Shown here: one piece after another, positions 11,261-28,585 of the stretch | How the letters are laid out: each line of letters begins with the position of its first letter | How positions within the stretch are numbered: the first letter of the stretch is position 1 | Program-made: the position numbers and the translations under genes | Assembly: GCA_009760855.2 (NCBI GenBank) | Contig: WPIO01000193.1 | Coordinates: 387,501-451,500 of the forward strand | Reading direction: 5' to 3' | DNA length: 64,000 bases | Origin: Cristatella mucedo | Lineage: Eukaryota; Bryozoa; Phylactolaemata; Cristatellidae | Notes under the pieces: generated by a model | The model's input: only the letters and a program-made list of their open reading frames with translations | What the model was told of the DNA's origin: nothing | The model's database searches: none

Positions 11261-11978
11261 GAGGAGCGAAGCGTCGAGAGCTTCTCGGTGTTGGAGAGCA
11301 CCCGCCGAACAAGCGTCTCGGCGCAGAGTACAGAGGAGCACCGTGCGGCGAGATAGCGGTCAGCGGCGGCGGCGAGGCGACAGTAGCCGGCGAGGCGACA
11401 GTAGCCTGCGACGAGGTGCGCGGGCTGCCCGCGCGAGCGATGCACAGCTGAGTGAGCGTTTCGGCGGCCAAGAGCACCTTCGAGAGTGTCTCGGTGCTGA
11501 GCGAAGAGCGGGACATCTTTGCGAGATCGACTCGGCTGAGTGGAACTCGGAGGAGAGAACGGCCACAATGAGCCGCTGTGGTTTTCGAAGGGCGGGATCG
11601 GCCGGCGACGAGCGCACGAGACCGGCCATCGGCGTTCGAACGGAGGTGACCTACGGGACCCACGTAACAGTGGGAGCGGTGCCTCACCTTTGCCTAAAGG
11701 TGGGCAGCATATATGACCGGCTGCTCTCGAGGGGCAGAGCCGACGTGTGCCTCCTGCGAGCTGCTGTCGCGTGGCCTGCAACCCATCCAAGCCGGTCGGA
11801 ACTCGTTAATGCTACATTAATATCCCGACAGAGCCCGAACGACAAAGCGCACGAGACAAGGCACCGCCTGAGCAGGCAGAAGAGGAGGCGGGGTGCCAAT
11901 GGCTACTCGACGGTTCCAGTCGTGAGGGCCGCCCCCTCGCCAGCTTGGCTGGTGGACAATGAAATCTATTCGCTATAG
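11142..11978 (+). CDS. Open frame inside the LTR element, no recognised domain
   Basis: This frame has 278 codons and ends 9 bp before the start of the right LTR, at the edge of the purine tract. The first 45 residues contain a 22-residue repeat with core ESISATKSARE, produced by a 66-bp DNA repeat. It is rich in Arg, Ser and Ala, with no zinc knuckle, protease or reverse-transcriptase motif. It could be a degenerate gag-position frame or a chance frame in GC-rich DNA. I treat it as doubtful. Confidence 0.25.
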   Translation: MDSISATKSARESATSRRGSAAVESISATKSARERATSRPRSEASRASRCWRAPAEQASRRRVQRSTVRRDSGQRRRRGDSSRRGDSSLRRGARAARASDAQLSERFGGQEHLRECLGAERRAGHLCEIDSAEWNSEERTATMSRCGFRRAGSAGDERTRPAIGVRTEVTYGTHVTVGAVPHLCLKVGSIYDRLLSRGRADVCLLRAAVAWPATHPSRSELVNATLISRQSPNDKAHETRHRLSRQKRRRGANGYSTVPVVRAAPSPAWLVDNEIYSL

Positions 11979-11987
11979 GGAAAGGGA

Positions 11988-12272
11988 TGCTGTGTGCGCC
12001 TGCGGCTTCTGCTGTGGTAATTAAGCAAAGCTCCTGACACTAATGCACGCGCCTCACCTGTGGCCAGTACCTCAGCCGTCGAAGCAGCGCAGCGTCGGGC
12101 CACCGATGCAGGTGATATTTCGTGTCGTCTGCTGCGATCGATCGAGCTCCCACATATGTGCCCGCTGAGAGGAGCGAAGCAGAGTCTCGTTTACTGTGCA
12201 CGAGCGCCCGCTGCTGCGTCTCCGCGAGACTCCTATAAGAGCAGCTGCCGCCGGAGCCACTGTCATACAACA
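11988..12272 (+). repeat. Right LTR (285 bp)
   Basis: It is longer than the left LTR, through a segment that includes a TATA-like CTCCTATAAGAGCAG at 12230-12244. The left LTR lacks this segment and with it the putative core promoter. Confidence 0.8.
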
Positions 12273-13009
12273 GCTACCAATCCGGCAGCAAGCTCCGGCC
12301 CTCTGCCCTGCAGTCGCGGGGACGCTCGAGAAATTGTGCAGGGACTTGGTGGAAAGTCTGACAGATCTTCCGCACGCCAGTTCTGGCTGCCATTGGCTGC
12401 CATTGGCTCTAGCTCTTCGCGTCGTGCTTTAGGCAGTACCGCTATAAGAAAGAGCGAAGGCACTGGGTGCTAGATTGACTTCTGCTGTATTTGGATGCCG
12501 AGCGTTTCAGTACCGCCATATTTTTCGAAAGAATTCTACGCTCATAATTGACTGAAATTTTTGTGCCGTTCAAAGTGATGCAATTTTGTCTATTTTATAG
12601 GGATGAATTTCTGAGGTCAGGCTACACTTGATCTTTTGTGGTCAGAAGTTTGAGACCGGGATCGTGTAGAACGTGCAGCCGTTTGACTTTGTAATTAAAT
12701 TTGGAATACAATCATACGTATCCCGTAACTCGATGATTTGGAACACAAATCAAAGGTTTTTACTGCCTTACAAAAGGGCTAGGCACCGTAGAAAAGTTAC
12801 TTTGAACACCACACGGTTCAAAAATACTAAGGCTGAAATTGGCCTGACGCTAGAACTCAGAAATTTGTGTATACCCCTGCAGCTTTCACGACTTTAAGCA
12901 TAGATCCGATCCTATACATACATACATACATATATCCAGCGATGATGGGAATGCGACTGCCCTATCCCTGCTGGATCTATCAGATGTAACCACGATATCC
13001 TACTTTAAC
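12273..13009. other. Unassigned spacer
   Basis: GC-rich to 12480, then AT-richer. No gene or repeat is recognised, apart from a short CATA run at 12917-12932. Confidence 0.5.
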
Positions 13010-14262
13010 GATTGGGAACTGCGATCGGTCTGGAAGACTAAGCGCTGGAGTGACTCAAATCGTACTTGTCCGGTCGTGTTCACTTTTTGTCTTCTGGAAG
13101 TTGGGTCTCATCCACCAGTCCAGACACGTGTGGAGTCACACAAGGTCTTCGCTCGGTTCTTTTGTGTTCTACTTATATACTGACCCAGTGGGGGAAGGTG
13201 CTTCAAGTCAATGGAATCAGCTACCCCTTTTATGCTGACGAAACTCAGTTGTTTTTACGTTTAAAACATCGGAATCTGGTGTAGCGACTGATAAACTGAA
13301 CGTTTGCCTTTTGCAGACACGCGATCCCGGATGTCAGAAAATTTTTTTGAACTTAACGACGATAACGGAATTCATTCTCATGGGACGCCTCAATGGTAGG
13401 GCACCCCAAGCGTACGGCTGAACTAGAACACTACGCTCTTCTAATCGGTCGTGTGCGACCGTCGTCGTGAGCTTGGAATATAGGTGTTGTCTTTGACAAC
13501 TGCCTACATTTTGAAAGTTGTATTAAGAAGACCTCCACAGGTAGCCATTACGTCCGATCCATGTGTAAGATCAGGGACTATCTACCATGATGGGTTTCAC
13601 AAAATTTAACTAGCTCCTTGGATGTGTCCCAGCTGGATTATTGCAATTCCTTTTTTGGCTGGGCTACCAGAAAAAGCAGCTAGGCTACTGCAGCTGGTGA
13701 TGAATATGGCTGCAAGGCTAGTGAACAAATCTCACGGTGAGCCGGGCTTTTGGCCACGTATTTCCTTTGCTGAATGAACTTCAGTGGCTTTCGGTTGATC
13801 AACGGATACAGAGTAAAGTTCTTACGCTCACCCACAAGGCCCGCCACGGCTTGGCTACTCCATACCGAGGCTGACTGAAACTGCAGCACCAGCTTCAGCC
13901 TCCTCATTTCCCCAGGTCTTCTACAGACAATACATTTTTTGCTCTGCAGGTCCTAGATTTTGAAACTCACTTCCACAACTCTTACGCAACAGCATATACT
14001 CTTCTGCTGCCACCTACGGCACATCCTTTCCAACCGTCTTGTGCTGTTACTTCCATACTACTCACTAACCACAATTGCCTTCCTGACTCAGCTACGCTTC
14101 TCACTTCTCTTTATTTTGTGAGATGAAGTCTGTTGGCTACCGAATGCGTACAGAGAGCCGCTTAGGCTTTGAGTGCGATACTACAACATTTTTCTGAGTA
14201 ACAGCCACTTGGTCTTCGTGGCTTTATGGAATTACAGACGGAGATACATTACCTTACACGGT
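13010..14262 (+). mobile_element. LINE-B, longer degenerate copy with reverse-transcriptase palm remnant
   Basis: About 13225-13250 encodes YPFYADETQLFL, a decayed YADD reverse-transcriptase active site (second Asp changed to Glu). Further on come LGVVFDN-like, RSMCKIRDYLP-like and SLDVSQLDYCNS-like blocks in broken frames, then the LINE-B C-terminal tail with SVGYRMRTESRLGFECD. It ends GACGGAGATACATTACCTT near 14262. Many stops and shifts make it inactive. It extends furthest 5' of the LINE-B copies here. Confidence 0.82.
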
Positions 14263-18380
<4,118 letters not shown>

Positions 18381-18545
18381 AGCCACCGAGTCTTGACTCA
18401 GGGGTAAGGTGCTCTCTCTTCACCACCCGGGCAGTGGGTTTAAGTTCTGCAGTGGTCGATCCTTTATTGATGACTGCAAGCGATGGCGATAGCCGTAAAA
18501 GCTCCTCTGTCGCTACATAAAATGAGGCTGCTAAATTAGCTTGCC
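18381..18545 (+). mobile_element. tRNA-derived SINE (SINE-B)
   Basis: The tRNA-like head has GGGGTAAGGTGCTC and a B-box-like GGGTTTAAGTTC. A body follows that reads GATAGCCGTAAAAGCTCCTC and ends CGCTACATAAAATGAGGCTG. The same family occurs at 28128-28297 (minus), 31626-31790, 32645-32764 and once per tandem unit. Confidence 0.7.
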
Positions 18546-18892
18546 TTTTTTATCAGCTTACTTGAACATGGTCTGCATTTGCTTTAGCGATTTCTTGGTC
18601 AGCCGGCTTAGTAACGAATTGGAGCTGTCTAATTTCACTTTAGCAAAGTCCAGAAGCGTTCCGCATAGCCACAGAAAACGGTAAGATTACGGAACGGGTG
18701 GGCCGCGAAGCGGAAGCGTGGGGCGGAAACGAATGGTCCCATCCCCTCTCACCACCGTGATTTCGGAAGCGCCATTATCTCTCCGCTGTCGACCGGTGCT
18801 GCGCTCGGTCGCACGCGCTGCCGCTCGAGCAATGACACCGCTGGGACGCCAGCGGGTTCGCTCGCTTTCGCAAGCGCTATACATCGCTCGTA

Positions 18893-18905
18893 GGTGAGAG
18901 CGAGT

Positions 18906-18946
<41 letters not shown>

Positions 18947-19026
18947 TGAGAGTGAGAGAGAGAGTGAGAGAGAGACAGAGAGAGAGAGACAGAGAGAGAC
19001 AGAGAGACAGAGCCAGAGACAGAGAT

Positions 19027-19107
<81 letters not shown>

Positions 19108-19116
19108 CAGAGAGAG

Positions 19117-19155
<39 letters not shown>

Positions 19156-19259
19156 CACAGTGAGAGTGAGTGAGCAGGGAGAGAGAGAGAGAGTGAGAGT
19201 GAGAGAGAGTGAGGGTGAGAGAGAGTGAGAGTGGGAGAGACAGTGAAAGTGAGTGAGCT

Positions 19260-19317
<58 letters not shown>

Positions 19318-19362
19318 AGGGCGAGTGAGAGTGAGAGAGAGCAGGGAGAGAGAGAGAGAGTT
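18893..19362 (+). repeat. Long degenerate (GA)n tract
   Basis: About 470 bp of GA-rich sequence with GAGTGA, GACAGA and GAGGCA variants, in at least three purer blocks (19033-19107 and 19263-19317 are nearly pure). It is fully purine-biased on the plus strand. Confidence 0.97.
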
Positions 19363-22000
19363 AGTTTTTGGTCTCGCTCAGTGCTAGAGGGGCGGGCTTA
19401 TCTGTACAGGGCCTTCGCCCCCGAGATAGCCAGCACGTAAATACTCGCGCTGATCGCGTCATGGAATGAATATTGGGACGCGAAGCCGCGCGCTTTCATG
19501 TACGACAAGCTCCAGGCTGCGCTCCGGTTTGCTGCGCTTCGGAGAAGACCTTTGACCCACAGTTGACAGGCGTTTTCCCTCGGGCGGCGCGAGCGAAATG
19601 CTCCAAATGAAGGCGGAAGCGTTTCACGCGTGGAACCGTCTCCTTGTCGAAATAATCTCTCGCCCGCGCGGGCGCGAGCCACTTGGGCTGGCGGCTGCGG
19701 ATAAGCGGCCTCACCTCTACTCGGTAGCTTAGACTGACGCCGCCGCTCCACCGTCTATTTCGCTGAGTCGTCTGCTGCTTGCGTTCGCAGCGAGCGACGC
19801 GGGCTGATGACGCGCATTTTAGTGCCTCGGCGGCGTCGAGGCTCGAGTCGAGTGCGCAGCAGCCGCAGCAGCATTTCGCTAGAAAGGAACCCTTAGCAAC
19901 TGCGTAAGATTTCGAAGCGAGGCTTGCTAGCTGTATCGGGACGTCGCAGGAGCGGCTGCCAGGCTTGAGCTCTGCAGAAAGAGAAGTGAGCGCGCTCGCT
20001 GTGACTGCGGCCGGGATGGAGAATGCGCTCGAGGTGCGCAGTCAAAGCAGAGCTGCAGTGGTTGGAATGCTTTCTCGTCGGTCGGTCGGTCGCGCAACAA
20101 GTTTTTGAAAGAGCGCAACGTCGCGGGGTCGTCACTCGAGGCGACGGCGCGACGCGATTCGAGCCGCAGTTCAGCGTCGGCTTTGCAGAGTTGCGGCGAA
20201 GGGTTATCGCAGAGGTTAGTGACGGAAACGTTTCACTTTTTGAGGGGGCTGAATTTTAAGCGACACTCTTTACCCCGATCAAACCGGCTGAACGTCCATG
20301 GGGGGGGGGTGACAGTCTCTTCCGGGGCGCACACCGTCCGGCTTAAAAGAGAAGTGGCGGCGGCCCCCGTCTGGCCCCGATCAGGGTCAGCGTTCGTGAC
20401 TGCGCTGTAGCGATCGCCTGTCAGCGACGATGAAAAGGTGCCACGAAGGATTTAAGAAAAGAGTATGCTGCCAGCATTTCGAACCCACTGCGGCCGGTGC
20501 GGCCACTGCGGCGACGGTTTCTCCTACGCCGAGCACAATGCCCAACGACGGCTACCAGCAACGCAGGCGCACACGATAGGCGTAGGAGGGGCTGACGGGC
20601 CCTGCCCCACTCTCATCGGTCCGAAGCAGCGGGCCTGTTGCTGCGGCTCGGTCACGTGACGCGCAGCAGCAAGGAAGCAGTGTTAGCGAGGGCGACAGTC
20701 GAGTTGCTCGCCGTCTTCTTCTCGGGGCTCGCGAGGCAGGATCCTTGCGCGGCAGGTGCTGTGCACGAAGCGACCTTCCAGCTCTCGGTCTGCTTTGGAG
20801 ACCGGGGACGTACCGTCGGAACTGATCGGGCAAAGATCCTAGGAGCGGCGCATGCTAGTTCCCGCAGTTGCTGCATGTAGCCCTGCTCCTTGCAGCGCTC
20901 TAAATGTTCTGACTTCAAAGAAACATCCCACAAAGCTACCTACATCCTGTCTCCTGTACTCTTTCCCCTAGACGCCGGGTTCTGTTGAAAAATGGCTATT
21001 CAGCATTTATGGAATATAGATTAGAATCAAAGTGCGCTTCATTCGACGTGCCTTAAATAAAACATACGTTCTTCGCTTGTGTATTTGACCTCGACGCTCG
21101 AATCAGCTGAGAGTGTGGAGCCTGTTGCACTCGAGAGTAGAGAGCTCCCGTTCGTCCCACGTACAAGAGGGCGACTCCTATAGGAACCCGAGTATTTATA
21201 TCGGGCGCGCATTGGGTATTAGCCAATAAGACGCGGCGATACAATTCGGCGACCTTCGGCGGCGCACGAAAGCTTTCCGGAAGTTGCGTTCGTTGCTGCC
21301 ATTGAAGCAGTGGTATCCGAGCTGGCAGCGTGTACTTGTCTTAAGCGCACCAAAAGCAAGAGGTGACGGGGAACGCCAGCACCCTGCCAGTTTCCACGCA
21401 GAGCCTAAGATCTCGTGGCGCGATTACGACGCGAGTCGGCGGCAGCCAGCCGCCGTCGCCGCGTAGCGTGCGTCACGGGAACTCGCGCCTCCGGAACTCG
21501 TGCGTCGATACAACTCTCGAGAGCCGTCAACGGCGCCGCTACTCGTCTTGCGCATCGATCGGTCGATCTCTGACCTCCGACCGCTCGTCTCGGCCGCCGC
21601 GACGGCCGATTCGCCGCGAGCTCCGCCTCGGGCGTCCCGCAGCGGTAGCCGACGGTCGCGACGGTGCGTCAGAACGAGCGAACTCTCCAGCGGAAGTATT
21701 GGAGGGTGCGCGCGCTCACTCTCCAATGCTGCCGACCCCAAAACCGAAGGCGGTTGGTCGGTCGATGCGACGTCGGCGGTTTTGAATTTCGTCCAAGCCA
21801 GAGCTAACGCCGTCAACGGTCGGAAGAATGGAATTGACGCCTCAGTCGTCTACCGCCACGGCAAGGAACGCCTGAATCTTCGCGGTAGCCGAGATTCCAG
21901 GTCACTCTCTTGCGCCCTTGGGTGCCTTCTTTCGATCCTGGGCGGAAATTGCGACTAGTCGGCTAGACTGCTAGGATAGTGCGCGATTTTGCACACAATT
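19363..22000. other. GC-rich intergenic region, no gene supported
   Basis: Overlapping frames have no recognised domain. A tract of nine or ten G lies at 20301-20310. A TATA-like TATTTATAT at 21192-21200 and the phrase TGGTATCCGAGC at 21310-21321 are discussed as a possible LTR/PBS remnant. Confidence 0.45.
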
Positions 22001-22005
22001 AAACA

Positions 22006-22060
22006 GTCGCACTACTTCCACAAGCCGCACTACTTCCACAAGCCGCACTACTTCCACAGC
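22006..22060 (+). repeat. 18-bp tandem repeat, three copies
   Basis: CGCACTACTTCCACAAGC is repeated three times in direct succession, the last with one change. Confidence 0.9.
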
Positions 22061-22330
22061 GACGCGAGTACTGCCGCCTCGGCGTCCGCTGCCGCAGCAG
22101 CAGCGCGGCAGCTGCCGAACACCAGCAGGCAGCTCCTCAAGAAAGACCAGCCATCTTAAGATTATTTAAGAAGATTTAGATTCACTTCTCATTATCATCA
22201 GCAGCCTACGTCGAACATACGCAGACTTCAGCTGAGAGCAGACGATTGGTTGGAGCAATCGTCGTTAATTAAGCGACTGCTAATGACCAACGCGCTAAGG
22301 TATGAGGTCACTTGCAGCCTTCGTAGCGGC

Positions 22331-22331
<1 letters not shown>

Positions 22332-22379
<48 letters not shown>

Positions 22380-22660
22380 CCCATCTCTCTCTCACTTTCT
22401 ATTTATTTCTCTCACTTTCTCTTTATTTCTCTCTTTCTCTTTAATTCTCTCTTTCTCTTTATTTCTCTTTCTCTCTCTCCCTTCCCTCTCTCTCCCTTCC
22501 CTCTCTCTCCCTTCCCTCTCTCTCCCTCTCCCTCTCTCTCCCTCTCCCGCTTTTTCTCTATTTCTCTATCTATATGTCTCTCTCTCTTTTTCCCGCTCTC
22601 TCTTCCTCTCTCGCTCTCACGCTCTCCCTCTCTTTCTCTGTCTCTCTGTCTCTCTCTCGA
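22332..22660 (+). repeat. Long degenerate (CT)n tract
   Basis: Pure CT at 22334-22377, then higher-order repeats such as CTCTCTCCCTTCC (three times near 22475-22515) and TTTATTTCTCT blocks. It is wholly pyrimidine-biased on the plus strand. Confidence 0.96.
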
Positions 22661-23850
22661 CACGTCGCACTGCAATGCTCCGGCTTGGCTCCGCAGAATG
22701 GTGGTCGACATGTGGGTGGAAACCACGGCCGAAAAAAAAGGAGAAACTTAGGCAGTAGCTCGCTCGCGCGCTGCAGCGGTAGCACGATATAGCGCGGGCT
22801 GCGGCCGAGTCTCTCGCGGACGTCCAAGAGTTCGACCGAGCGGATCGTCTCGAGTTGTTTGAGTTGTTTGGCGGGGCGCGATGGCAACAATCAGCGCTAA
22901 TTGCGCGTCATTGTCTCCAACGGATCGCCGGGCGTTCGCGCGACCGTGAGCAAACAGCGCCCGAATGCTCATTAGCGGCGAGGGCGGCCGCGTGTCGCGC
23001 GCGCGTGCGCGCATGCCAGTCGACGGGCGCGCGAGTCCCGCGCCGCATCGGGTGCCGCGCTGCTGCTGCGGCGAGGCAAATCGGCGACCGCTGACGCGAC
23101 AGGCGCTCGCGAGTGCAAGCGAGCGCCGGTCGCGCCACCGGGCGAGCGCAGTTTGACGTTTGGACGCGACTCGCTGACCCCCGCACCGTCGGCGTCGCGC
23201 GATCGGCTTGCTGGCGGCGTCGGATGAGCTCTCGCCTTCGGCGCTTGGTGCGCGCTGGCGACGTCGGCGCACGGTCAAGGTACGGTCTCGCATTCGGTTC
23301 GCGAGCTGCGACGCACCTCCAGGCGGCGCGCCGTGCTAGTCCGGCGCCAAATCGCGAGTCGACGGCTGGGCCACCCCCTCCGCGCGGCGCAGCCGCCGCC
23401 TCGGGGCCTTGGCGGCCGCTTCGCTCGAACCACGTCCGGCCGCCAGTCACCGCCCCGTGAGCTACGGCGGAGCGCCAGCGCGCTCCTCCGTAGCTCCTCC
23501 GCGGCCGCTCCGATCGGGGAGCCGCGCAAGTCGCTGCAGCCGCGTGGCGATCGACGAGCGCGGGCTCGCGCGCCCGCTCTCGTTGACCGAGTAGAGTCGA
23601 GTGGTCGAGTCGCGCTCGTGGCCGGCGAAGCTGAGCGGAGCGGAATTGGCAGCCGCAGCCGATTCCTTCCTTGCGAATGAACGCAACGCGCCAAGAATGA
23701 GAAAAAGACGAGTCACGACTGCCCACTGGGGGGGGGGGTATGCCAACGTCATACCAGCTCGCCTCGCTGCTGCCATCTAACCCGGTCGCGCCCTCGTCGC
23801 TCGCGAGACGCGCCGGCGCGTCTCTTGGACGCACGACGATCCGGCGCTCT
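22661..23850. other. Very GC-rich region upstream of NIM1K
   Basis: This is CpG-dense DNA with overlapping frames on all strands, including a 360-codon minus-strand frame that reads through the CT tract and is not credible. It could hold the NIM1K promoter and 5' UTR. No TATA box or splice-joined upstream exon could be shown. A G10 tract lies near 23729-23738. Confidence 0.4.
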
Positions 23851-23851
23851 T

Positions 23852-23938
<87 letters not shown>
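23851..23938 (+). repeat. (CT)n microsatellite upstream of NIM1K
   Basis: Nearly pure CT, about 220 bp before the kinase start codon. If transcribed it would lie in the 5' UTR. Confidence 0.96.
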
Positions 23939-23940
<2 letters not shown>

Positions 23941-24159
23941 GACACAGGGTTCGAGACGAGAGACAGCTGCCGACGCGGCTCGCCACCCAACGACCGCAGC
24001 CGGCGCAGCCCGCTCGGCGTCTCGCCGTCGGACGCCGCCCGCTCGCTCCCGCTGCCGCCGCCTGAGGACTAGGAGCATGCCTACGGCGGCGAGACGCCGC
24101 GCCACGAGGCGAGACAACGCGAGTGGCGAACGCGGCAGAGCGTGAACGGGGACGACGGT

Positions 24160-27382
<3,223 letters not shown>

Positions 27383-27795
27383 TAGGATGGACATTCGCCG
27401 TCTCACTTCGGCTCCGAACCGTCTGCAAACGACGCGCGCGCCTGCGAGGCAGTCGTCGAGCGCAGCGTGGCGGCGGCGGCCTGGACGCTCCTGACGCCTG
27501 CACGTGCGTCGAGCTCGTTCGCCGCGCGTCGCGCCTCCAGGCGTCCGTCGCACTCGCGACAATAAGAGCGATGCGGTCAGAGTGGGGGAGCACAGCGATT
27601 CCGGCGGTAGCCGACCGCCGCCAGCAGAGGCGCAAAAAGCCAGTGCGCGAACGGCGCCACTTGCGCGCGAACCAATCGATCGCTGCGACGCTACGTCTCG
27701 TTGTGCGAGCGGAAGGCCGAGCTACCTGAGCGATAAGAGTGGGTAGGAACGACTCAACAGCAGCAGCAGCCACAGCCACAGCAGCAGCAGCAGCC

Positions 27796-27828
<33 letters not shown>

Positions 27829-28127
27829 GCCGCAGCAGCAGCACAGCAGCGAGAGCCTTGCGGCTATTGCAGAGGACTGACAGAATGCAACGCGCCCAGA
27901 GCGAGTTCCAAAGCGGCGCATTCCTACGGGCGGACCCCAGTCCGCAGTTTGGGCGACGGACTCGCGAAAGTCCCAGCGGCTGTATTATGCCAAATAACGC
28001 GAGCGGCTAAACCATCTAGTCTCCGGCAGCTGGTAAGGTTTCAGCATCGGCGCCGACGAGGTTAAATTGCTTGTCTGCAGTAGGCTTTTTGCTTCAAAGT
28101 AGCTTATACGGTGTGCACAAATAATTA
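27383..28127 (+). other. NIM1K 3' region with CAG repeat
   Basis: GC-rich DNA after the stop. A CAG/CCACAG triplet tract fills about 27757-27850. No canonical AATAAA is visible before 28200, so the transcript end is unknown. Confidence 0.5.
27757..27850 (+). repeat. (CAG)n triplet tract
   Basis: CAG units with CCACAG interruptions, probably in the NIM1K 3' UTR. In one frame it reads as Ala, in another as Gln/Ser; neither joins the kinase. Confidence 0.93.
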
Positions 28128-28297
28128 CTAGCTGATTAAACAGCCTCTTTTTGTATAGCGACAGAAGAGCCTTTACGGCTGTCACCACCGCTTGCAGTGG
28201 CGATATAGAATCGCCCACTACAGGAATCGAACCCACGACCTCGGGACCGAGGTCGTGAAAGCAACCGCCTTACCTAGTGTGCCATCACGGCTCAGCG
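28128..28297 (-). mobile_element. SINE-B copy
   Basis: The minus strand reads GATGGCACACTAGGTAAGGC, then the B-box GTGGGTTCGATTCC, then GTGACAGCCGTAAAGGCTCT and CGCTATACAAAAAGAGGCTG. It has the best-preserved tRNA-like head of this family in the window. Confidence 0.82.
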
Positions 28298-28304
28298 CAC
28301 GAGT

Positions 28305-28455
28305 CTTTTGTACGGTGCCCTACGGGAACTGGGTCTCTATCCAGGAGTTGCACATATACGATGGATGGGGTCGAGCCCATGACCTGGGTCGTAAAGGTGA
28401 GCACCTTAACCTCAGTCGTTAAAGGCGAGCACCTTAACTCCTCGGCTAAATAGCG
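28305..28455 (-). mobile_element. tRNA-like SINE fragment
   Basis: The minus strand has GGTTAAGGTGCTC (twice, from a 26-bp partial duplication) and a degenerate B-box GGGCTCGACCCC. Probably a further tRNA-derived SINE head; family not certain. Confidence 0.5.
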
Positions 28456-28464
28456 TGTAACATA

Positions 28465-28585
28465 AAAGTGATAAAATATACTATAATAGTATAATATAAT
28501 ATGGAAAAATAATATAATATTATATGTAATACAATCTAACGTGACGTGAATAGCGTGTACTATAGTAATATAAATGTGATCTAAT
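28465..28585. repeat. AT-rich low-complexity tract
   Basis: Repeated TAATATAATAT and TATAGTA phrases, with almost no G or C. Confidence 0.85.

Larger units (their letters stand above)
10213..12272 (+). mobile_element. Small non-autonomous LTR retrotransposon
   Basis: Two related direct repeats bound a 1.54-kb interior: 10213-10443 begins TGTTGTGTGG and ends CATACAACA; 11988-12272 begins TGCTGTGTGC and ends CATACAACA. The TG...CA ends with a short inverted repeat TGTTGT/ACAACA are the LTR hallmark. A purine tract, AGGGAAAGGGA, abuts the right LTR at 11977-11987, as a polypurine tract should. No pol domains are visible. I find no 5-bp target duplication (left flank ends GGCAA, right flank begins GCTAC), so the ends may have recombined or decayed. 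A PBS after the left LTR is not obvious. It resembles the TRIM/LARD class. Confidence 0.75.

Noticed and set aside
22908-23990. 360-codon minus-strand open frame
   Set aside because: It reads through a (CT)n tract and CpG-rich DNA, is Arg/Ala/Ser-rich, overlaps frames on the other strand and has no domain.
28128-28297. Genuine tRNA gene
   Set aside because: A- and B-box-like motifs are present but no cloverleaf with paired acceptor stem could be drawn, and the same body recurs as a dispersed repeat.
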